From Halocynthiibacter sp049608145 (lineage in GTDB: Bacteria > Pseudomonadota > Alphaproteobacteria > Rhodobacterales > Rhodobacteraceae): a stretch of 64,000 nucleotides of DNA. A program made the position numbers and the translations under genes. The first letter of the stretch is position 1; every line of letters starts with the position of its first letter. Of this stretch, positions 50,893 through 59,709 are shown piece by piece. The stretch is taken from the NCBI RefSeq assembly GCF_049608145.1, contig NZ_JBMYXF010000009.1:1-64000 (forward strand), read 5' to 3'. Below the pieces are notes generated by a model, which was given only the letters and a program-made list of their open reading frames with translations, did no database searches and was not told the origin of the DNA.

Positions 50893-53207
50893 GCGATCGC
50901 TCCTGTTAATTGGGGATTATTGAGAGTGCTTCGTGTCCGCCCACTTGCATTTGCAATGACGTCACCTGAATCTAGGATGAGGGCAATTTGTCCATCGCCA
51001 AGAATAGTGGCTGCGGCGATACCAGAAATTGCTCCATAGCTATCTTGCAAACCTTTGATTACAACCTGTCGCTGTTCGATAATTCGATCTATGACGACAG
51101 CAGCCATACTGTCTTCTTCCGGAGAAATGAGAAGCGCAACACAATCGTGATATGAAGGTTTGGGAGACGAGAAACCGAGTTCAACGGCCAGATCTAACAA
51201 CGGAACAAAGTTGTCACGTAGTTGAACAACCGTTGTTGCAGGTCCCATTTCCCGTAAATTTTCTGATGTTAGAGTCATTGTTTCAATGATGTTGTTCAAT
51301 GGAACAACTAGTGTTTGTCCGGCCACTTCAATTACCATGCCATCTTGAACGGCGAGAGTGAGGGGGAGGCTGATTGAAAACTTTGTTCCTTTTCCTTTTT
51401 CGGACGAAATAGTAATGCGTCCACCAAGGGCCGTGATGGAGTTTCTGACCACATCCATTCCGACGCCTCGGCCAGAGAGGTTGGAGATTTCTGAAGCTGT
51501 CGAAAATCCAGGAAGAAAGAGCAGATTGTCAATTTCACCGTCTGTCAGCTGTGCACCTTCAGAGATTAAGCCTTTTTCGATTGCTTTGTTTAAGACGACG
51601 GGGCGGTTAATTCCGCCGCCATCGTCAAATACTTCAATGAGCACACGGCCAGATTTGTGGGAGGCTGATAGGGTGACCGTTCCCTGACGTGGTTTGCCTG
51701 CAGCGCTGCGGGCTTCATTTTCTTCAAGGCCGTGGTCAACTGCGTTTCGGATCATATGGGTCAGTGGGTCGGCGAGGCGTTCAATGACTGTTTTGTCAAC
51801 TTCGGTAGCTTCGCCCACCGTAACGAAACGCACGTCTTTTTGAACACTCGCGGATGATTCACGCACAATGCGCCCCATTCTCTGGAAAAGGGATTTCACA
51901 GGTTGTGCACGGATTGCCATGACGCTGTCCTGAATATCACGCGTAAGCTGCATGAATTCATCCAGTCCGGCTGCAACGTTCTGATCATTGCCGATGCCTG
52001 CTTCTACAACACTTTGGCTGAGCATGGCCTGGTTGATCACCAGTTCGCCAACTAGGTTCACTAGGCGGTCAATGCGATCAAGTTCTACCCGGACCGTTCC
52101 GCTTGGCTTGGACTGTGTTGTTGCTGATTTGGTTGCCGGTTTGCTTTTAGGGGCAGACTTCTCAGGTTTCGCTTGCGACAGCGCGGGTTGCGCTGACGGT
52201 GTCGGAAGTTGTTCAGCAGGAGGTGTCGCAGCCGTTTGGGGGGGCTGCAACGTCTCTGGTTCGTTTTTGATCTCTTCAGAGGAAGGGGCAGGTATTGAAG
52301 GGGTAAGTGGTGCGGCGGCGATAGATTCAACACTGAGTTCGCAAAGGTCTTCCACGAAATCGAAGACTTCCCTGATTTCCTGTTCAGAGCGGGATGTCAG
52401 CAGCTCAATACTCCATGAGAGGAAGCTTTCTTCACCCTCAAGTATGTCGATTGCAGGTAGGTCATCGCAGATACATGTCGTTTTTGTCTCGCCAAGTTCC
52501 CCCAACATCTTTAGCAGATGTAATGGTTCATTGCCCGATGTGAAAAGTGAGGGATCGGGGCGAAAGCGTATGGTGAACGTGGGCGTATTTCCACTGGCGT
52601 CTTTGGTGATGGGGGCTGGCTTGGAAGTATCGGAAATAGAATTGTTGTCGTCATCTTTTGCAGCTACATCCGGCAACGCGGCCAGGTCAGGAAGAGCGGG
52701 CGCTGCCGAAACATCTGGCGATTGGGGGCCAGGCACACTGAGCTGTGGAAGGTCCATAGAGACGCCCATTGGCTGAAAATCAGACGGATCGACTTCTTCA
52801 TCCTCTTCTTCGGCACCGGAATCCCCAAGAAATGCACGTAGGGCCGTGACACTTTCAGTCACTCGTTCGGACGGAACTTCAGTTTCATCACGGCTGGCGA
52901 CAACCAGATCGCAGAGGATGTCACTGGCATGTAGAAATGTTTTATGATCTTCAGATTCGGGCGCTTTTTCACCGGATCTCACAATATCCATCGATGTTTC
53001 GAATACATGTGCGAAATCTACAAGGGCCGTCAGACCGAATGCACCGGCGCCGCCTTTTATGGAATGGACCGCCCGAAATACTTCGTTGATCGTTTCAGGA
53101 TCATCGTCTCCTTCTTCAAAACGGCTTAAACCGTCTTGAAGTTGTTCCAGAAGTTCTTCGCATTCGAGAAAAAACGATGCTTTGATTTCGGCCATCGGAT
53201 CAGACAT
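50889..53207 (-). CDS. cheA: CheA chemotaxis histidine kinase
   Basis: A 772-residue hybrid-free CheA. The P1 Hpt domain has H48 in VFRAVHSIKGGAGAFG. P2 is reduced or divergent; Ala/Pro/Lys-rich linkers flank residues about 150-360. The dimerisation region and the HATPase with N-box DPLTHMIRNAVDHGLEENEA and G1 VFDDGGGI follow, then a CheW-like P5 at the end. All catalytic motifs are present. Confidence 0.95.
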   Translation of the reverse strand: MSDPMAEIKASFFLECEELLEQLQDGLSRFEEGDDDPETINEVFRAVHSIKGGAGAFGLTALVDFAHVFETSMDIVRSGEKAPESEDHKTFLHASDILCDLVVASRDETEVPSERVTESVTALRAFLGDSGAEEEDEEVDPSDFQPMGVSMDLPQLSVPGPQSPDVSAAPALPDLAALPDVAAKDDDNNSISDTSKPAPITKDASGNTPTFTIRFRPDPSLFTSGNEPLHLLKMLGELGETKTTCICDDLPAIDILEGEESFLSWSIELLTSRSEQEIREVFDFVEDLCELSVESIAAAPLTPSIPAPSSEEIKNEPETLQPPQTAATPPAEQLPTPSAQPALSQAKPEKSAPKSKPATKSATTQSKPSGTVRVELDRIDRLVNLVGELVINQAMLSQSVVEAGIGNDQNVAAGLDEFMQLTRDIQDSVMAIRAQPVKSLFQRMGRIVRESSASVQKDVRFVTVGEATEVDKTVIERLADPLTHMIRNAVDHGLEENEARSAAGKPRQGTVTLSASHKSGRVLIEVFDDGGGINRPVVLNKAIEKGLISEGAQLTDGEIDNLLFLPGFSTASEISNLSGRGVGMDVVRNSITALGGRITISSEKGKGTKFSISLPLTLAVQDGMVIEVAGQTLVVPLNNIIETMTLTSENLREMGPATTVVQLRDNFVPLLDLAVELGFSSPKPSYHDCVALLISPEEDSMAAVVIDRIIEQRQVVIKGLQDSYGAISGIAAATILGDGQIALILDSGDVIANASGRTRSTLNNPQLTGAIA

Positions 53208-53220
53208 TGCTGAACTCCCT

Positions 53221-53589
53221 TTATCCCGTTACCAGTTGAAGTGCGCGCACGAGTTTGGGAGGATCAAAAGGTTTCACGATCCAGCCCGTGGCACCTGCAT
53301 TGCGGGCTTTTGATTTCAGTGTGTCAGCGCTTTCCGTTGTCAAAACGAGGATCGGAATTGCACGGTATTTCTCCTGACTTCGCACAGCATCAATAAAGCC
53401 GAACCCATCAAGGCGGGGCATGTTGATGTCTGTAATGATGGCGTCAGGTTCATCCATTTCTTCGAGAACTTCGAGCCCGTGTTCGCCATCGTTGGCGAGA
53501 TGGGTTGTGAAACCTGCGTGATTGAGCGCGAGGTTCAACATGTCACGCATTGTGCGGCTGTCATCGACTGCGAGAATTCGTAAGCTCAT
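53221..53589 (-). CDS. cheY: CheY-like response regulator (first)
   Basis: A 122-residue receiver. D9-D10, phosphoacceptor D54 in ITDINMPRLDG, T84/T85 and K106 are present. It overlaps the STAS gene by four bases and precedes cheA by 13 bases. In Sinorhizobium the equivalent gene encodes the phosphate-sink CheY1. Confidence 0.92.
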   Translation of the reverse strand: MSLRILAVDDSRTMRDMLNLALNHAGFTTHLANDGEHGLEVLEEMDEPDAIITDINMPRLDGFGFIDAVRSQEKYRAIPILVLTTESADTLKSKARNAGATGWIVKPFDPPKLVRALQLVTG

Positions 53590-53867
53590 TCGTGTCCTCC
53601 CTGGACTTGTTCGGAGGAGAGACCGAAAAGTTCCAGTTGCTGCTGGAACGTCTCTCCCTGATTGCTGAATTGAAAGGTGGTTCCATTGGCGATATGGGCG
53701 CGAGCCCCCGCAATCAGAGCCTGAAGACAAAGGGTGCCAAGATGGGTCACCGCAGCTGCATCAACTATAGTGTCCTGCTTGCTGGATTTACGCAGCTCAT
53801 CAATGAGCGATTTGACTTCGCCAAGCCCTAGGCGGGGCGGAAGGGTGACGGTGTGAGTGCTACTCAT
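53586..53867 (-). CDS. STAS-domain protein, first gene of the che operon
   Basis: A 93-residue STAS (anti-sigma-antagonist-like) protein, as also found first in the Sinorhizobium che operon. The phosphorylation-loop region reads AAAVTHLGTLCLQ, where canonical members have an Asp-Ser; no obvious serine occurs in that loop, so classical phosphoregulation may be absent. The start follows GGAGAGCACGT. Confidence 0.8.
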   Translation of the reverse strand: MSSTHTVTLPPRLGLGEVKSLIDELRKSSKQDTIVDAAAVTHLGTLCLQALIAGARAHIANGTTFQFSNQGETFQQQLELFGLSSEQVQGGHE

Positions 53868-53885
53868 ACGTGCTCTCCGGGTTTA

Positions 53886-53910
53886 ACAGATCCAGTATTG
53901 GACAGATCCA
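53886..53910. repeat. Direct repeat in che operon leader
   Basis: Two copies of ACAGATCCA start 16 bases apart just upstream of the STAS gene. They could be regulator half-sites or chance. Confidence 0.35.
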
Positions 53911-53950
53911 ATTCTGTTTGACTTTTCCCGGTTTAGATCAGGGATGTTAA

Positions 53951-53980
53951 ATTTTACTTACGCCTTCAATTATTTTTCAA
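53951..53980 (-). promoter_or_regulatory. Candidate promoter of the che operon
   Basis: On the minus strand TTGAAA and TAAAAT boxes are separated by 18 bases and lie about 90 bases before the STAS gene, the first in the operon. This is a sigma70-like arrangement. Confidence 0.5.
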
Positions 53981-54211
53981 AGGTAATCCCAGAGTTTTTT
54001 GACATGTGTTCTGCCCGCTTTTCTGCACCACAGAACGCATGAATTACGATTTTTGAATAATTTTGAAACAGGATGCGGCTGTCTGCATTGATACATGCTT
54101 GCATGGAGGGTGTCGGATTTTTGTATTTTATTTTAAATGCTTACGCGGTTTTTGCTGACGTGTATTCGATGAAATACCTCAAATTTGGATCTACAGAAGG
54201 ACGATATTTAT

Positions 54212-56113
54212 ATGCTTGGACTTGGATTTTCTGTTCCGAAAACGGCCTTGCAAAGACAAGCGCGGGCACGTCATTTGTATAAAGCGGCCTTAAAATTTGA
54301 TGCATCAAGTCAAATTACAGGGACCAGCAGTAATGTTGCGACTGTGATGGCTGACGGAACGTATAATGCGCAACTGACGGCTTTGGGGCAGGGGGGCGTG
54401 ATCGAGCGTGTGGCTGACGGGTTTCAATTTTCTGCGGGTCAGTATCTGTCGTGGCAACACGGTGATACCGACTGGACCGGTGCTTTGATTGTTTTGGATT
54501 TTACTTTGCTGGCCGACCCAACGGACACTGGTTTCCTTGTCAGACTAAGTGCTGCAACTGGTGGTAAAATGTATCTCAGGTATTTTAATAATGCGGTTGT
54601 AGATGCAATTGGGCCCGGCAATCAGCGGATTGCATATGATACGATGAAGGACGTCGGTGAACGTCAAACACTTGGACTGTTGGTTGAACCGGCTGAGGGT
54701 GGAGCTGCTGCAGGAAGCAAGATGGTTTTGCTGAATGCGGATGGAATTCTGATCGAAGACGGGCGTGCTGATCCGATGGGGAACATATCTTTGAGCGATG
54801 TCAGAATTGGTATGAACGCCAATGTTATCATACACGAATTGGCGATCTATCCGACGAAGGTGAATGCGGGGCTTCCGGCAGCTGCCAGCACTTTGTGGCA
54901 GCAGACGTTTGCGCAGAAGAGACGGGCTTATAACCCGATGTTGACTGAAATCTTGCCTGTGAATGGCCAGTCGTTGGCTTTGGGGCCTGCGACGTCGCAG
55001 GGCGGAAAACAATTATTGAATTATGCAGACAGGCATGGGGTGAAAATGCTGACCGGGCTAGAGCGTAGCGACGCGGTATCGGTTGGTTTGATGGGGCCGG
55101 GGGCGCTGGGGTATAACACGGCGGTTGAAGGGGGGCAGATCGCACCCTCGCGGATCACGAACAACCTAATGATCGGGCACCCTGTTGGGGTGGCTTTGAA
55201 CATGTTGCGCCTGCCGGGATCGCCGCCGGTTCTGACAGGTTTCTTTGGTTACGGTGGTGAACGCATTGATGATATGGACGAGGATCCTACGACCGGGCCG
55301 GGAGAAATAACGATTTTTGAAAGCAACCTTCACTGGCTTGGTGAAGCTGTGAGAACCATCGAAGAACACGGAGGACAAGCGACATGTGGGAATAGTCTTC
55401 TGGTGCAGGGGCAAGGTGACAAAAACAGAGCGGCAGGAGTTTGGCGTGATGGGGTAGAGAGGTTTCTGGAGGATCATCAAAGTTCGGTGCAGAACGTTAT
55501 TTCCGGAGCCTGTCCTAAGCTTGTGCTTAGTCAAACGAATGGTGATATAGACACCACGGGCGACACTTGGAATGTCAAAGCTGAACAGCTTAAATATGCT
55601 TCAGATACGGGGGCATTGCTTGTTCCGCTTTACCCATATGCAACTGCTGATGCCGGAGGTATTCATCCGGGTGAAGCGCAAACCCTGCAGTTTTCTGAAG
55701 TATTTGCCTGGGCAATTCATAGCGATGAAAGTGGGCAGGGCTGGAATATCAATAAACCTGTTACTCAGCTGTCTGGGAATGATCTAAAGCTGATTTTTGA
55801 TCTGCGTGAGGGAGAGAACCTTGTCGCCCATGATAGCGACAAGTATTTGGGTGAAGGTATTTCTGATTTGGGTTTTGAGGTCGAAGGTGCAAGCGTTTCC
55901 AATGTGGTGTTGTCTGGCAATACGGTGACGCTGCACTGTGATGCAACACCACAGTCATGGCGGTACGCGATGCAAAGTCAGAATTTAACAGGGGCGACAA
56001 TGCCTTATCCGGCACACAGGGGGCTATTGCGAACCGACATAACCCTAACCGGCCCGATAAGCGGAGAACCACTTTATCGCTGGGTGCCCTCTATTGAGAG
56101 CACCCCGGTTTGA
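54212..56113 (+). CDS. LamG-like plus SGNH/sialate-acetylesterase-like protein
   Basis: A 633-residue protein with no signal peptide. Residues about 25-225 look like a concanavalin/LamG beta-sandwich (FQFSAGQYLSW, ending VIIHELAIYP). Residues about 245-500 carry SGNH-like blocks: VNGQSLALG (Ser at 254), LVQGQGDKN (about 398-405) and GIHPGEAQ (His at 485). A further beta-rich domain fills the C-terminus. This suggests a carbohydrate O-acetyl esterase. The MLGLGFSVP start resembles short N-termini of phage- or gene-transfer-agent-associated structural proteins, so a particle spike is possible (inference). The ATG at 54212 follows AAGGACG; a TTG at 54185 is an alternative. Confidence 0.7.
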   Translation: MLGLGFSVPKTALQRQARARHLYKAALKFDASSQITGTSSNVATVMADGTYNAQLTALGQGGVIERVADGFQFSAGQYLSWQHGDTDWTGALIVLDFTLLADPTDTGFLVRLSAATGGKMYLRYFNNAVVDAIGPGNQRIAYDTMKDVGERQTLGLLVEPAEGGAAAGSKMVLLNADGILIEDGRADPMGNISLSDVRIGMNANVIIHELAIYPTKVNAGLPAAASTLWQQTFAQKRRAYNPMLTEILPVNGQSLALGPATSQGGKQLLNYADRHGVKMLTGLERSDAVSVGLMGPGALGYNTAVEGGQIAPSRITNNLMIGHPVGVALNMLRLPGSPPVLTGFFGYGGERIDDMDEDPTTGPGEITIFESNLHWLGEAVRTIEEHGGQATCGNSLLVQGQGDKNRAAGVWRDGVERFLEDHQSSVQNVISGACPKLVLSQTNGDIDTTGDTWNVKAEQLKYASDTGALLVPLYPYATADAGGIHPGEAQTLQFSEVFAWAIHSDESGQGWNINKPVTQLSGNDLKLIFDLREGENLVAHDSDKYLGEGISDLGFEVEGASVSNVVLSGNTVTLHCDATPQSWRYAMQSQNLTGATMPYPAHRGLLRTDITLTGPISGEPLYRWVPSIESTPV

Positions 56114-56128
56114 TGAGTGTTGGACTGC

Positions 56129-58288
56129 TTAGTCTGGGGCTTTGTCCCCCAAAGCTTTGATCAAAGGCTGAAGATCGGCTTCGTAGCGTTTCCAGGCTGC
56201 CATGGAAGATTTATACATGGGCTGGCGGACCTGATAAACGGACAGGGTATCCACCCGACGTTTATTCTGGTGGAAATTTAAACAAGCATCTTCCCAAGGC
56301 AAACCAGCAGCATCAATGAGGGCGCGGCTTTGGGTTTCGGGATCGGAAATCAATTCTTCATATTGGATTTCATAGAAACGATCCGGTGCAATGTTTCGCC
56401 AGAAATCGATGATTTCATCAAACATCAGATAATATTTGGCTAGATCTTCTAGGTCATAGCTGTACAGATGGCGGGCCTCTGGGAACAGGTTTTTATAGAT
56501 CGACAACAGGTTATCCCGGGGGTCACGGCGAACAACGATGACCCGGGCTTTGGGCATAGACAGCCAGACAAGCCCCATCAAAAGATAGGTCTGAATGGAT
56601 TTATCGGTGATCTGATTGGCTTCGGGCAGAATGTCACTGATGTAAGATTTATAATCTTCTGCCAGATGATGGATCTGATCCATCTCCAGTTTGTCCACAT
56701 GATCGGGGCTGGTGGGCATCATCGCGACTTCAAATGCAGATCGGGAAAAACGTCCAAGTTCTCCTGCGCCGGTCATGGTGCTATGTGTGGCGATGATCTG
56801 CTCGACAAGTGTGGTGCCGGATCTCGGCATGCCGGTGACAAAGACCGGTGCGTAATCTTCGTCTGAGTTGGTCAGCGGGTGGTCGTCAGGTTTGAAATTC
56901 GCAAAGATCTTTTTGACCTGATTGATTTCCTTGCGGCGCGTGGCGATATCATAGGGGTGGGTGTCACGCACAATGGCACTGGCTGCATTCAGATAGGAAA
57001 ACACCTGATCGTATTGCTTGATGTCTTCCATGGCTTTGGACAAGGCATAGCCCAGTTGCATTCGGTCATCAGGTTTCAGCGTGTCGCGGTCCCAAACAGC
57101 TTTCAGTTCATCAATCAGCGGATCATCTGCGGTGAATTTATGGGATGCACTGAGGGCGCGATAGTTCTGGCCATTCTCTGGTTCCAGCCGGATTGCAGCG
57201 CTCAGACTATCACGGGCATCATCAAAACGCCCCATACTTTGCAGGATTGTCGCCCTGTTCCGGTGATAGGCTGCGCAATCTGGCTGTTTCAACAGGGCCT
57301 TGTCCAGCAGGGCCAACGCTGCGTCCGGATCACTCAGGGCATTCAACGTCGAGGCCTCAAGATTGGTCAGCTGTATCGTCTTCAGTCCAGCTTTGCGTGC
57401 TTTTGCGATGTTTTCCAGGGCGGCTTTGTGATCCTGCACGTCTGATTGAATACGGGCTTTCAGATATAACGCATCGGCGGACTTTGGATCATGTTTTAGC
57501 GACAGATCAAGCGTTTCCATTGCAAGCTTTGTCTGCCCCTGATCTGAATAGGCCGCTGCGAGATTGCGCAGAACGCCGGGTGCGCCTGGCGTCAGAGAAC
57601 GGGCCTGTTCAAGGGTTTGAATGGCTTGTGCCGCGCGGTTGTTGCGCAGATGTATTTCACCCAGATTGGCCCAAGCTTCAGCATAATTGCGATCTAGGTT
57701 GGTTGATTTTGCCGCTGCCTGTGCAGCATCTTCCAGACGGTTTGTATCGCGCAGCACAGTTGCCAGCATATTATATAGAAGGGCAACACCGGGGTGTTTT
57801 CCAATCAGCATGCGGATTTGTTTTTCAGCCCCGGTAAAGTCAGCCTTGTTCAGCCGCGCCATAACAGACTGTAAATCCTTTGGGGAAACGCCACCGGTAT
57901 CGACGTTTGTCTTGCTGGCCGAAGATGAGATCCGCGCAGCGATCTGTTTCTGAATGTTTGCGGGCAGACCTGATGCCGCCAGTTGTTTCAAAGCAGCCGA
58001 GGTTACTGTATCGTCATTCAGGCGGATCAATGCCTCTGACCAGCGTGTCCAGATTGCGCCTTCACGGGGTTTCAGTTTCGCAGCCTTGGATAGGCTTACG
58101 GATGCTTTGCGAAAATCTAGGGCCAGAAGATATAGTTCACCCAACTGGAAATGCGCCTCTGCCGTTTGCGGGCGCGTGAGAATAATTTGTTCCAACAACC
58201 TGCGCGCCCCATCACCATCACCCTTTGATTTTAGGACAAGCGCCTGTTTATACAGGGCAGGGATCTGTTGTGGATTGATCGGGAGCAT
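56129..58288 (-). CDS. TPR-repeat sulfotransferase family protein
   Basis: A 719-residue protein. The first 400 residues are tetratricopeptide repeats (about ten; e.g. AEAWANLGEIHLRNNRAAQA). The last 270 form a sulfotransferase: the PAPS 5'-phosphate loop FVTGMPRSGTTLVEQ and the 3'-phosphate motif VIVVRRDPRDNLLSIYKN are present. Substrate could be a glycan or a protein tyrosine; unknown. The ATG at 58288 follows GAGGCCCCC; one 24 bases upstream is possible. Confidence 0.88.
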   Translation of the reverse strand: MLPINPQQIPALYKQALVLKSKGDGDGARRLLEQIILTRPQTAEAHFQLGELYLLALDFRKASVSLSKAAKLKPREGAIWTRWSEALIRLNDDTVTSAALKQLAASGLPANIQKQIAARISSSASKTNVDTGGVSPKDLQSVMARLNKADFTGAEKQIRMLIGKHPGVALLYNMLATVLRDTNRLEDAAQAAAKSTNLDRNYAEAWANLGEIHLRNNRAAQAIQTLEQARSLTPGAPGVLRNLAAAYSDQGQTKLAMETLDLSLKHDPKSADALYLKARIQSDVQDHKAALENIAKARKAGLKTIQLTNLEASTLNALSDPDAALALLDKALLKQPDCAAYHRNRATILQSMGRFDDARDSLSAAIRLEPENGQNYRALSASHKFTADDPLIDELKAVWDRDTLKPDDRMQLGYALSKAMEDIKQYDQVFSYLNAASAIVRDTHPYDIATRRKEINQVKKIFANFKPDDHPLTNSDEDYAPVFVTGMPRSGTTLVEQIIATHSTMTGAGELGRFSRSAFEVAMMPTSPDHVDKLEMDQIHHLAEDYKSYISDILPEANQITDKSIQTYLLMGLVWLSMPKARVIVVRRDPRDNLLSIYKNLFPEARHLYSYDLEDLAKYYLMFDEIIDFWRNIAPDRFYEIQYEELISDPETQSRALIDAAGLPWEDACLNFHQNKRRVDTLSVYQVRQPMYKSSMAAWKRYEADLQPLIKALGDKAPD

Positions 58289-58394
58289 GGGGGCCTCAAT
58301 TCTGGTTTCCATTGTCCTAGCGTCTTACTTGCGTTACGAAAAGAGAGAATAGCGCGCAGCGAGCTGTATATTCAGCTGTTTTACCGGTGGGTGC

Positions 58395-58423
58395 TTGACT
58401 TATTTCCCAATCCCGACGATAAG
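58395..58423 (+). promoter_or_regulatory. Candidate promoter of rplU-rpmA
   Basis: TTGACT and GATAAG are 17 bases apart, about 140 bases before rplU, in the divergent gap with the TPR-sulfotransferase gene. This is a good sigma70-type arrangement. Confidence 0.6.
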
Positions 58424-58561
58424 CGCGCTTCATTCCGGGGTTCTCCCGGGGTTTCTTATGACAAAACGTCCGAAGGGACGCGCAGTTTAAGGTGCGGTAA
58501 CGCAGAAACATATGGGGGCAGACCCATGGGCCGGATGACGCGGAAAACAAAGGAATATCAA

Positions 58562-59263
58562 ATGTTTGCGGTTATGAAAACCGGTGGCAAGCAATATAAA
58601 GTTCAGTCAGGCGATGTCCTGCGCGTAGAACGTATTGCGGCCGCTGCTGGCGAAACAGTCCAGTTCAACGAGATTCTTATGGTTGGTGGGTCCGTTGGCA
58701 CCCCAACTGTTGACGGCGCTGCTGTGCAGGCCGAAGTGATCGACCAGATCAAAGGTGAAAAAGTAATTCACTTTGTAAAGCGTCGTCGTAAGCACTCTTC
58801 CAAGCGCACCAAAGGCCACCGTCAGAAGCTGACCCTCGTACGGATCACTGAGATCCTCGAAAAAGGCGCTGACAAGTCTGGTGTTAAAGCTGCGATCGGC
58901 ACAGGTTCTGTACCTGCCGCTGTAGTTGCTGAGATGAATGCTGCGGTTGCACCTGCGATTTCCAAGAAAGGCGCTGCTGCTAAGAAAGCAAAAGCTGCTG
59001 CTCCTGCTGCGGAAAAAGCTGCTGCGCCTAAGAAAGCGAAAGCTGCAAAGACTGAAGCACCTGCGGGCGCTGACGATCTCAAGACATTGTCTGGTGTAGG
59101 CCCGGCACTTGAGAAGAAGCTGCACGCTGCTGGCGTAACAACATTCGCGCAAATCGCTGGCTGGAACGCTGACGATATCGCTGCCATGGACGAAAAACTG
59201 TCCTTCAAAGGCCGCATCGAACGTGAAGGCTGGGTGGCACAAGCCGCTGAGCTCGCGAAATAA
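58562..59263 (+). CDS. rplU: 50S ribosomal protein L21 with C-terminal HhH extension
   Basis: A 233-residue protein whose first 100 or so residues are ordinary L21 (MFAVMKTGGKQYKVQSGD; VIHFVKRRRKHSSKRTKGHRQ). A Lys/Ala-rich linker (KKAKAAAPAAEKAAAPKKA) then leads to a helix-hairpin-helix domain (LKTLSGVGPALEKKLHAAGV). Normal L21 is about 103 residues. The extension recurs in Rhodobacteraceae and may bind nucleic acid. The start at 58562 matches L21 N-termini; the frame is open to 58268. Confidence 0.95.
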   Translation: MFAVMKTGGKQYKVQSGDVLRVERIAAAAGETVQFNEILMVGGSVGTPTVDGAAVQAEVIDQIKGEKVIHFVKRRRKHSSKRTKGHRQKLTLVRITEILEKGADKSGVKAAIGTGSVPAAVVAEMNAAVAPAISKKGAAAKKAKAAAPAAEKAAAPKKAKAAKTEAPAGADDLKTLSGVGPALEKKLHAAGVTTFAQIAGWNADDIAAMDEKLSFKGRIEREGWVAQAAELAK

Positions 59264-59284
59264 TCGGATTAAGGAGAGAACCTA

Positions 59285-59554
59285 ATGGCACATAAAAAAG
59301 CAGGCGGCTCATCCAGAAACGGTCGCGACTCCGCTGGTCGTCGTCTTGGTGTGAAGAAATATGGCGGCGAGTCCGTTATCCCAGGCAACATCATTGCACG
59401 CCAGCGTGGCAACAAATGGTGGCCAGGTGAGGGCGTAGGTGAAGGCAAAGACCACACACTATTCGCTGTTGCTGAAGGCAAAGTAAGCTTCAAAAAAGGC
59501 TTTAAAGGCCGCACCTTTATTTCGGTTCTCCCGGTGGCGGAGGCCGCTGAATAA
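59285..59554 (+). CDS. rpmA: 50S ribosomal protein L27
   Basis: An 89-residue L27. The N-terminus MAHKKAGGSSRNGRDSAGRR and the YGGESV motif are canonical. It is 21 bases downstream of rplU and is followed by a terminator. Confidence 0.98.
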   Translation: MAHKKAGGSSRNGRDSAGRRLGVKKYGGESVIPGNIIARQRGNKWWPGEGVGEGKDHTLFAVAEGKVSFKKGFKGRTFISVLPVAEAAE

Positions 59555-59579
59555 GCCGAACCTATAAGGTTAAGACATT

Positions 59580-59613
59580 TAGGGATCGGCTTTTGGGCCG
59601 GTCCCTTTTTTAT
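59580..59613 (+). terminator. Intrinsic terminator of rplU-rpmA
   Basis: AGGGATCGGC and GGCCGGTCCCT pair imperfectly around TTTTG, followed by TTTTTTATTTTG. Confidence 0.8.
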
Positions 59614-59709
59614 TTTGAATATAGTTACTAACAAAACTAAAAAGCCCGGCCCATTTCACCCCCACATCTGTGGGATCAACTCTGACAAGAGGAAAAATGG
59701 ACTAAGATA

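Larger units (their letters stand above)
53868..54211. other. Divergent intergenic region between che and SGNH-like genes
   Basis: About 340 AT-rich bases. The left part holds the che leader, repeats and candidate promoter. The right part precedes the SGNH-like gene and has TTGACA at 53999 without a good -10 box. A 69-codon plus-strand frame (54073-54282) that overlaps the next gene has no coding support. Confidence 0.5.

Noticed and set aside
54073..54282. 69-codon plus-strand frame before the SGNH-like gene
   Set aside because: No ribosome-binding site, overlaps the better-supported gene start, and no similarity.
54212..56113. Prophage remnant
   Set aside because: No integrase, capsid, terminase or attachment site nearby; only the one structural-like protein is seen.
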